From Candidatus Nanopelagicaceae bacterium (GTDB lineage Bacteria > Actinomycetota > Actinomycetes > Nanopelagicales > Nanopelagicaceae), in the NCBI GenBank assembly GCA_947488635.1, contig CANLAY010000074.1:1-5352 (forward strand): a stretch of 5,352 nucleotides of DNA, read 5' to 3'. The number at the start of each line of letters is the position of its first letter. Within the stretch, counting starts at the first letter, position 1. Below, in pieces: positions 1 to 4,257 of this stretch. The position numbers and the translations under genes were made by a program. The notes below the pieces were generated by a model. That model saw only the letters and a list, made by a program, of their open reading frames with translations. It searched no databases and was not told where the DNA came from.

Positions 1-1092
1 CACGCTTGTTACTCTGATTTACCAAGCCTTTTAGGTAATCGCTCAATCGGTAGTGGTGCTTGGGCATTTAGTGGCGAACAACCAGTTGAGTATCCAGTAA
101 TTACTGGCTTAGTTATGTATTTAACTGCGCAACTTGCCGAAGTTACAACTACTTACTATTTGTTAAACGCAGCGTTACTTGCACTTCTATTTATCGTCAT
201 TGCATTAATCACTACGCGAATTCGCCCACAGTTTGGCTATTTACTTTCCTTCACACCCGCTGTAATTGCATCGCTTTATATAAATTGGGATCTGTGGGCA
301 ATTGCAACAATGATGATTTCGATTTATTGGTTTGATCGCAAGCAATATGATTTAAGTGCGCTAGCAATCGGAATCTCGATCGCCACTAAATTTATTCCGA
401 TTTTCCTAATTCCAATTGCAATTTATATTTTCTATCGAAATGCGAATCTCAAAGGTGCCATTAGATATCTAGCAATCATGACTGGTACGTGGCTAGCGAT
501 CAATTTGCCGGTAGCGCTTACAACACCAGATGGCTGGTGGTATTTCTATAAGTTAAATATTGAACGCGTTGCTGACTGGGGATCACTTTGGTACGCCCTC
601 TCAGCTTTAGGTATTGGGCTTGCAAACCTAAATTACCTTTCAATTTTGTTATTGCTAGCCTGCATTGCAGCGCTTGGAATTTTTGTATTCTCACTCGACT
701 ACATTCCTTCCCTTGCCCAAATTGCATTTATCGTTATTGCCGCCGTTACCTGTGTGAGCAAGGTTTATTCGCCACAATATGTTTTGTGGTTAGCGCCGCT
801 TGCGTTAATTGCACTTATTGATAAGCGAGATTTGCCTGCGTTCTGGATCTGGCAGGTGTCCGAAGTTATTTATCACGTTGCAATCTGGCAACACCTAGCA
901 ACTGTCACAGGTGCCAGGTTTGGGTTGCCAGTCACTGGCTACGCCTTGATCAGCCTGCTGCGCATCGCAGCCACAGTCGCCCTGATAGCGGTTTTGGTCC
1001 GCCGAGCCTTGGCTCTGAGGTCCCCAAATAGGCCTGATTCACAGGGCAAATTGGCCGATTTTCTCTTTGAGGCAGGCAAGAGTTACCCTTAG
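1..1092 (+). CDS. GT87/DUF2029-type polytopic membrane glycosyltransferase, 3' part
   Basis: The reading frame is open from the first base, so the gene enters from the left. The ATG at 115 is an internal Met, because conserved-looking sequence (CYSDLPSLLG, EYPVITGLVMYL) precedes it. There are 363 codons in the window. The protein is very hydrophobic, with about eight to ten membrane segments up to roughly residue 335 and a short polar tail. Family-like signatures are NWDLWAI (residues 95-101, with Asp97), TKFIPIFLIP (129-138) and KVYSPQYVLWLAPL (254-267). These resemble actinobacterial GT87/DUF2029 proteins, the family of the mannosyltransferase PimE. Members use polyprenyl-phosphate sugars to build envelope glycolipids; the substrate here cannot be read. 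A similar protein lies upstream of rpsF in other actinobacteria, as I recall for Mycobacterium Rv0051. The last 60 or so codons are richer in GC and use different codons from the rest. Family call fairly sure, function not. Confidence 0.75.
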   Translation, partial: HACYSDLPSLLGNRSIGSGAWAFSGEQPVEYPVITGLVMYLTAQLAEVTTTYYLLNAALLALLFIVIALITTRIRPQFGYLLSFTPAVIASLYINWDLWAIATMMISIYWFDRKQYDLSALAIGISIATKFIPIFLIPIAIYIFYRNANLKGAIRYLAIMTGTWLAINLPVALTTPDGWWYFYKLNIERVADWGSLWYALSALGIGLANLNYLSILLLLACIAALGIFVFSLDYIPSLAQIAFIVIAAVTCVSKVYSPQYVLWLAPLALIALIDKRDLPAFWIWQVSEVIYHVAIWQHLATVTGARFGLPVTGYALISLLRIAATVALIAVLVRRALALRSPNRPDSQGKLADFLFEAGKSYP

Positions 1093-1111
1093 CTCCTTGT
1101 TTCACCTCTTT

Positions 1112-1155
1112 ATATATTTCGGTCCGCTGATCTATGTCAGTCCATTGAAATATAT
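1112..1155. repeat. 9-bp perfect inverted repeat between the GT87 gene and rpsF
   Basis: ATATATTTC at 1112-1120 is the exact reverse complement of GAAATATAT at 1147-1155. The 26-base interior can add G-U/U-A pairs (1121-1123 with 1144-1146) and a small hairpin CTGA/TCAG (1127-1130 with 1137-1140). It begins 20 bases after the GT87 stop codon. It could be a weak terminator for that gene, although no clear U tract follows. It could instead be a DNA operator, because its right arm overlaps the candidate rpsF -10 element. The arms are AT-only apart from one C/G, so chance cannot be excluded. Confidence 0.4.
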
Positions 1156-1156
1156 T
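1127..1156 (+). promoter_or_regulatory. candidate promoter for the rpsF operon
   Basis: A -10-like TATATT at 1151-1156 has the actinobacterial TANNNT form. It lies 18 bases after a weak -35-like CTGATC at 1127-1132, which shares TGA with the consensus. Transcription would begin near 1163, about a dozen bases before the leader stem at 1175. The -35 match is poor and other AT-rich hexamers are nearby, so this is only the best-placed candidate. Confidence 0.3.
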
Positions 1157-1174
1157 TGCGGTAAATGAGAGCAC

Positions 1175-1230
1175 TAACCCTCCTGTCACGGAAATGCCGT
1201 GGCCGTCTTAGTCCAGAGGAGGTCGGGTTA
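1175..1230 (+). promoter_or_regulatory. candidate S6:S18-binding autoregulatory leader of rpsF
   Basis: The RNA can fold as a hairpin GTCACGG/CCGTGGC (1185-1191 with 1197-1203, 7 bp with one G-U, loop AAATG). An enclosing stem surrounds it: CCTCCT (1179-1184) pairs with AGGAGG (1217-1222). Alternatively TAACCC (1175-1180) pairs with GGGTTA (1225-1230) plus TCCT/AGGA. Between hairpin and stem, on the 3' side only, lies a bulge that begins with CCG at 1203-1205. A stem and a hairpin flanking a bulged CCG is the published description of the S6:S18 complex-binding motif in rpsF leaders, which mimics its 16S rRNA site. The outer stem includes the Shine-Dalgarno sequence of rpsF, so protein binding could block translation directly. 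The fold was done by eye. Confidence 0.65.
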
Positions 1231-1234
1231 ACGC

Positions 1235-1519
1235 ATGCGTCACTACGAACTAATGGTCATTCTTGATCCAGAGTTAGAAGAAAGAACAGTTACACCATCA
1301 CTTGAGACATATCTCAAGATCATCAAAGACAGCGGCGGCACAGTCGACAAGCTCGATGTTTGGGGCAAGCGCCGTATGTCATTCGAAATCCTTAAGAAGT
1401 CTGAAGGAATTTATGCAGTTGTAGATATGCACTGCGAACCAGCAGCGATTAAAGAACTTGATCGTCAGCTAAATCTAAATGAATCAGTACTTCGTACGAA
1501 GTTAATTCGCCCAGAGTAA
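1235..1519 (+). CDS. rpsF: 30S ribosomal protein bS6
   Basis: This 94-residue protein is full length for bS6, which has a ferredoxin-like fold and sits on the platform of the small subunit as a dimer with bS18. It opens with [16 protein letters not shown]. The central block [20 protein letters not shown] (41-60) carries the conserved basic stretch and strand of the family, and it ends with LRTKLIRPE. The ATG is preceded by a strong Shine-Dalgarno sequence AGAGGAGGT at 1215-1223, 11 bases upstream. That site is held in the leader stem described separately, consistent with feedback control. The protein lacks the poly-Glu tail of the E. coli form, as is usual outside proteobacteria. It is the first gene of an operon with ssb, rpsR and rplI. 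Identification is secure. Confidence 0.97.
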   Translation: MRHYELMVILDPELEERTVTPSLETYLKIIKDSGGTVDKLDVWGKRRMSFEILKKSEGIYAVVDMHCEPAAIKELDRQLNLNESVLRTKLIRPE

Positions 1520-1574
1520 TTTTCTAAAGATAGAAAAGCACGGCACCCACGAGTAGCTACGAGAGAAGGAAAAA

Positions 1575-2075
1575 ATGGCAGCAGGAGATACAACAATCAC
1601 AATGATCGGCAACTTAGTAGACGATCCAGAGCTACGTTTCACACCATCAGGTGCGGCGGTAGCAAAGTTTCGTGTTGCTTCAACTCCTCGTTATTTGGAT
1701 AAAGCAACCAACGAATGGAAAGACGGCGAAAGCCTTTTCCTTCAATGTCAGATCTGGCGTCAAGCAGCAGAAAATGTTGCTGAGTCACTGACAAAAGGTA
1801 TGCGAGTCATTCTTTCGGGTCGCCTAAAGCAACGTTCATATGAAACAAAAGAGGGCGAAAAGCGCACCGTCTTTGAAGTAGAAGTTGATGAAGTAGGTCC
1901 ATCTCTTCGTAGTGCAACTGCGAAAGTTACCCGTGCACAACGTGCAGCAGGTGCTAACAGTGGATTCTCTGCTCCAGCAGCTGAAAGCTTTAATGATGAT
2001 CCTTGGGCTGCATCAACCTCAACACCATCTGCTGGCGGCTGGGCAACCACCACTAGCGATGAACCTCCGTTTTAA
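1575..2075 (+). CDS. ssb: single-stranded DNA-binding protein
   Basis: This 166-residue protein is a standard bacterial SSB. It coats and protects single-stranded DNA in replication, repair and recombination, and recruits partner proteins through its C-terminal tip. Residues about 5-112 form the OB fold, with [18 protein letters not shown], a [18 protein letters not shown] helix region and [20 protein letters not shown]. Residues about 120-160 are a low-complexity linker rich in Ala, Ser and Thr. The end is DEPPF, a variant of the usual DDDIPF tip that binds partners. The ATG has AAGGA at 1566-1570 just four bases upstream. It starts 55 bases after rpsF within the same operon. The gap contains a small A/U hairpin, TTTCTA/TAGAAA (1521-1526 with 1531-1536), too weak to be called a terminator. 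Placement between rpsF and rpsR is the classic arrangement. Identification is secure. Confidence 0.97.
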   Translation: MAAGDTTITMIGNLVDDPELRFTPSGAAVAKFRVASTPRYLDKATNEWKDGESLFLQCQIWRQAAENVAESLTKGMRVILSGRLKQRSYETKEGEKRTVFEVEVDEVGPSLRSATAKVTRAQRAAGANSGFSAPAAESFNDDPWAASTSTPSAGGWATTTSDEPPF

Positions 2076-2094
2076 ACCAACCTATCCATCCATT

Positions 2095-2119
2095 CCTAGT
2101 TCTATTTTAAGGAACTAGG
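2095..2119 (+). other. 8-bp hairpin between ssb and rpsR
   Basis: CCTAGTTC at 2095-2102 pairs perfectly with GAACTAGG at 2112-2119 around a 9-base loop rich in U and A. It is followed by GCCCTCG rather than a U run, so it is not an ordinary intrinsic terminator. It lies 8 bases upstream of the AAAAGGAG Shine-Dalgarno of rpsR. It may be an mRNA processing or stability element that sets ssb and rpsR output separately. That role is inference. Confidence 0.5.
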
Positions 2120-2141
2120 GCCCTCGAAAAGGAGCACCACA

Positions 2142-2429
2142 ATGGGAGCAAGAAATAACCGGGCTTTAAAAGAGCCTAAGAATAAGGGCGCGAAAGCTGC
2201 TGCCCTTAACAAGAAGTTTAAGAAGAAGCCATGCAGCTTCTGCCAGAACAAAGTTACTTACATTGATTACAAGGACATCAACACCTTGCGTAAGTACATC
2301 TCTGATCGCGGCAAGATTCGCGCACGTCGCGTAACTGGTGCATGCACACAACATCAACGTTCAGTAGCAACAGCTGTTAAAAACAGCCGTGAAGTAGCGC
2401 TACTGCCTTACACATCTACAGCGCGATAA
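2142..2429 (+). CDS. rpsR: 30S ribosomal protein bS18, zinc-binding (C+) type
   Basis: This 95-residue protein is bS18, the partner of bS6 on the platform of the small subunit. The conserved core runs from [20 protein letters not shown] (40-59) through [12 protein letters not shown] (62-73) to [17 protein letters not shown] (75-91). Cys31 and Cys34 (CSFC) with Cys68 and His71 form the metal-binding set of the C+ paralogue. Many actinobacteria also carry a cysteine-free copy used under zinc limitation, which is not in this window. The basic N-terminal extension of about 25 residues is longer than in the E. coli protein. The start is supported by AAAAGGAG at 2127-2134, seven bases before the ATG. 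There are 66 bases after ssb, holding the hairpin noted there. Identification is secure. Confidence 0.97.
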   Translation: MGARNNRALKEPKNKGAKAAALNKKFKKKPCSFCQNKVTYIDYKDINTLRKYISDRGKIRARRVTGACTQHQRSVATAVKNSREVALLPYTSTAR

Positions 2430-2443
2430 GGAGCGATGAACAT

Positions 2444-2890
2444 ATGAAACTCATCCTTACTCGCGAAGTTGCTGGGCTTGGTCAAGCTGGCGATGTTGTA
2501 ACTGTTAAAGATGGCTTTGGCCGCAACTACTTGCTTCCACGCGGAAACGCGATTACCTGGAGCCAAGGCGGAGAGAAGCAGATCGAAGGAATTCGTCGTG
2601 CTCGTGCAGCGCGCGAGATCCGCGATATCGATCACGCTAACTCAATCAAGGCAACACTTGAAGCAGCAACTCTTACCATCAAGGTAAAAGTTGGTACCGG
2701 AAATCGTCTATTCGGTTCAGTAACCGATAAAGATGTAGCAGCAGTAATCAAGAGCGCAGTGGCGATCGATATCGATCGTCACAGCATCAAGATGGCTGGC
2801 CACATCAAGAAGATTGGTACCCATTCAGCAAAGGTCTCACTAGAGCACCACGTAACTGCCACAATTACTTTGAGCGTTGTAGCTGAATAA
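2444..2890 (+). CDS. rplI: 50S ribosomal protein bL9
   Basis: This 148-residue protein is full-length bL9, a two-domain protein at the base of the L1 stalk that helps maintain reading frame. The N-terminal RNA-binding domain (1 to about 45) has the diagnostic MKLILTREVAGLGQAGDVV and VKDGFGRNYLLPRGNA. A connecting helix (about 42-75, rich in Arg, Ala and Glu) follows. The C-terminal domain starts near 78, with GNRLFGSVTDKDVA (86-99), and ends in ATITLSVVAE. The Shine-Dalgarno TAAGGAG at 2427-2433 includes the stop codon of rpsR, so the two genes are tightly coupled, with only 14 bases between them. A nearer ATG at 2436 is out of frame and was not chosen. It is the last gene of the operon, followed 12 bases later by a strong terminator. 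Identification is secure. Confidence 0.97.
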   Translation: MKLILTREVAGLGQAGDVVTVKDGFGRNYLLPRGNAITWSQGGEKQIEGIRRARAAREIRDIDHANSIKATLEAATLTIKVKVGTGNRLFGSVTDKDVAAVIKSAVAIDIDRHSIKMAGHIKKIGTHSAKVSLEHHVTATITLSVVAE

Positions 2891-2902
2891 ATAAAAATTA
2901 GG

Positions 2903-2940
2903 ACGGGCTCGGCGCTAATTGCGTCGGGCCCGTTTTATTT
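2903..2940. terminator. strong intrinsic terminator, probably bidirectional, between rplI and corA
   Basis: A 13-bp stem with two G-U pairs joins 2903-2915 (starting ACGGGCTC) to 2921-2933 (ending GGGCCCGT) around a TAATT loop. On the plus strand it is followed directly by TTTTATTT at 2933-2940. Read on the minus strand, the same stem is followed after four bases by TTTTTATTTATT, so it can also stop corA transcription. It fills nearly the whole 51-base gap between the convergent genes. It was identified by pairing bases by hand, and the fit is very good. Confidence 0.9.
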
Positions 2941-2941
2941 T

Positions 2942-3913
2942 CTATAACCAGCCAGATTTCTTAAATTTGCGATAGAGAATTGTAGTTAGAACTACTAAAG
3001 ATCCAACTACCAGCGGATAACCAAATTTCCAGCGTAATTCTGGCATAAAATCAAAGTTCATTCCATAAATTCCAGCGACCATAGTTGGCACCGAAGCCAA
3101 AGCAACGTAAGAAGTAATTTTGCGCATATCCGCATTTTGTTGCACTTGTACATGCGCCATATCGGCTTGCAAAGCAGAGACCAATAACGAATCTAAACCG
3201 GCTGCAGCATCAGAGGCTCGTGATAAATGATCGAGCGTATCGCGGAAAAATGGTGTTAAAGAATGCGGCACATGCGCCGCTCCCTCGCTTGCTAATTTCT
3301 GTAATGGCGAAAGAAGTGGATCAATGGCATGTCTAAATTCAATTATTTCACGTTTTAGAAAATAGATTTCTTGTGACTGGGTTTGTCGCTTGCCGCTAAA
3401 GACTTTGTTTTCAACCTGAACGACATCTATTTCAAGTTCAACTGCGATATCTATGTAGCAATCAATCACATGGTCGATAACAGCATGAAGTACTGTGTAT
3501 GGGCCTTTAGCTAAATGCTCTGGGTTATTCTCTAAAATCTGTCTCGTGTTACGAAGTGGTGCGCCATCACCATGGCGAACAACTACGATGAAATATTCAC
3601 CGATAAAACAGAAGATTTCACCAGTTGAGATCAAACTCTTCTCTTCATCATAGAAAACAGTTTTCAGAACACAGAACTGAACACCGGGATACTCTTCAAA
3701 TTTTGGTCGCTGTTTAGCATTAACAGCATCTTCAATAGCAAGGGGATGAAATCTAAAGTCACCAACAATTTTGTCGAATTCAGTTTGCGTTGGTTCAGCT
3801 AGCCCCAACCAAACAAATCCACCTTCAGTCTTTGCTTTCATAATTAACTCAGGCAAATTAGATGGTTCGGTGTAACGAATTCCATTTTGATAGAGGGCGT
3901 AATCAACGATCAT
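2942..3913 (-). CDS. corA: CorA-family magnesium channel
   Basis: This 323-residue protein is full length for CorA, the pentameric inner-membrane Mg2+ channel (also Co2+ and Ni2+). Residues 1 to about 260 form the cytoplasmic funnel with long helices, including a stretch VHAVIDHVIDCYIDIAVELE and the downstream long stalk helix. TM1 spans about 265-283 and ends in the signature YGMNF, with Gly-Met-Asn at 284-286. MPEL follows in the external loop. TM2 is about 297-314, and the basic tail ends KKSGWL as in actinobacterial members. The ATG at 3911-3913 (read on the minus strand) has GAGAGGA eight bases upstream. An in-frame TAG eight codons upstream with no other start between makes this start firm. 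It is transcribed towards the rplI terminator and away from dnaB, so it is a separate unit. A ZntB-like transporter is less likely given the complete GMN-MPEL motif. Confidence 0.93.
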   Translation of the reverse strand: MIVDYALYQNGIRYTEPSNLPELIMKAKTEGGFVWLGLAEPTQTEFDKIVGDFRFHPLAIEDAVNAKQRPKFEEYPGVQFCVLKTVFYDEEKSLISTGEIFCFIGEYFIVVVRHGDGAPLRNTRQILENNPEHLAKGPYTVLHAVIDHVIDCYIDIAVELEIDVVQVENKVFSGKRQTQSQEIYFLKREIIEFRHAIDPLLSPLQKLASEGAAHVPHSLTPFFRDTLDHLSRASDAAAGLDSLLVSALQADMAHVQVQQNADMRKITSYVALASVPTMVAGIYGMNFDFMPELRWKFGYPLVVGSLVVLTTILYRKFKKSGWL

Positions 3914-3941
3914 GTGAGGAATCCTCTCGCACTAAAGTAAA

Positions 3942-3969
3942 TTTATAGTGTCATCTCAACTAATGAGAA
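3942..3969 (-). promoter_or_regulatory. candidate corA promoter
   Basis: Read on the minus strand, TATAAA (3942-3947) is a good -10 element. TTCTCA (3964-3969), 16 bases upstream, matches four of six bases of the -35 consensus. Transcription would start near 3935, giving a leader of about 20 bases that holds the GAGAGGA ribosome site. No room remains for a Mg2+ riboswitch in such a leader. A perfect 9-bp inverted repeat, AAAGTAAAT (3934-3942) and ATTTACTTT (3976-3984), brackets this promoter and could be an operator or chance. Confidence 0.4.
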
Positions 3970-4056
3970 AAAGTTATTTACTTTCATACACAGCATGTAA
4001 GTAGATGTAACGCTGCTGACCTGCACCTTTAGAGATTAATCAATGAAAACTGAGAG

Positions 4057-4132
4057 ATACCCACAGTTCATCCACCGCTTTGTGCACAGGAAATCACGCT
4101 TATCCACTGACTTATCCCCAGACTTACCCACA
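4057..4132 (+). promoter_or_regulatory. cluster of DnaA-box-like sites upstream of dnaB
   Basis: Six 9-mers in one orientation resemble the DnaA box TTATCCACA. They are ATACCCACA (4057, 7/9), TCATCCACC (4068, 7/9), TTGTGCACA (4080, 7/9 but 8/9 to the actinobacterial form TTGTCCACA), TTATCCACT (4100, 8/9), TTATCCCCA (4112, 8/9) and TTACCCACA (4124, 8/9). The last three are spaced exactly 12 bp apart with identical GAC spacers, and the first three by 11 and 12 bp. A further TCATACACA lies at 3984. Tight head-to-tail spacing is what cooperative binding by the initiator ATPase DnaA uses. Likely roles are control of dnaB or DnaA titration. An origin is less likely, because neither dnaA nor dnaN is here. 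No box is a perfect match. Confidence 0.6.
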
Positions 4133-4257
4133 CCCACAAGCTGGGGTATTCGCTTAACTCGGGCCACGCTCATACCTTTACTCCCTGAGCGCAATTCACG
4201 CTCAAACTGGCGATCAATAAGCGCCTAAATGTCAGTGGCTAATGGGAGGTTTCACGC

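Larger units (their letters stand above)
3914..4257. other. corA-dnaB divergent intergenic region
   Basis: This 344-base stretch has no convincing gene. From left to right it holds the corA ribosome site and promoter (about 3922-3969), an AT-rich segment (about 3931-4050), the cluster of DnaA-box-like sites (4057-4132, with an outlier at 3984), a hairpin-forming CCCCAG/CTGGGG pair (4116-4146), two copies of CACGCTCA (4165-4172 and 4197-4204), and the dnaB ribosome site GGGAGG (4244-4249). An open frame of 61 codons at 4043-4228 runs through the box cluster. It has no good ribosome site and does not look like a protein. No dnaB promoter stands out. TACCTT at 4173-4178 is a possible -10 element without a clear -35 partner. 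Confidence 0.6.

Noticed and set aside
115..117. ATG as the start of the membrane protein gene
   Set aside because: The frame is open upstream to base 1 with family-like sequence (EYPVITGL) just before it, so this is an internal Met.
1521..1536. Hairpin TTTCTA/TAGAAA after rpsF as a terminator
   Set aside because: The stem is six A/T-rich pairs with no U tract, inside a gene cluster that is normally cotranscribed.
1553..1560. GTAGCTAC palindrome before ssb as an operator
   Set aside because: It is a single 8-bp palindrome of a kind expected by chance, with no promoter-like elements around it.
1760..2053. Minus-strand open frame of 97 codons across ssb
   Set aside because: It lies wholly inside ssb, shows no family resemblance, and ssb on the plus strand is certain.
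4043..4228. 61-codon open frame between corA and dnaB
   Set aside because: It has no convincing ribosome site. Its basic, Ser/Pro/Arg-rich product resembles no family I know, and it simply reads through the DnaA-box repeats and adjoining spacer.
3984..4257. The chromosomal origin oriC itself
   Set aside because: Actinobacterial origins lie between dnaA and dnaN, neither of which is here. All boxes are imperfect and on one strand. An accessory DnaA-binding site is the more careful reading.
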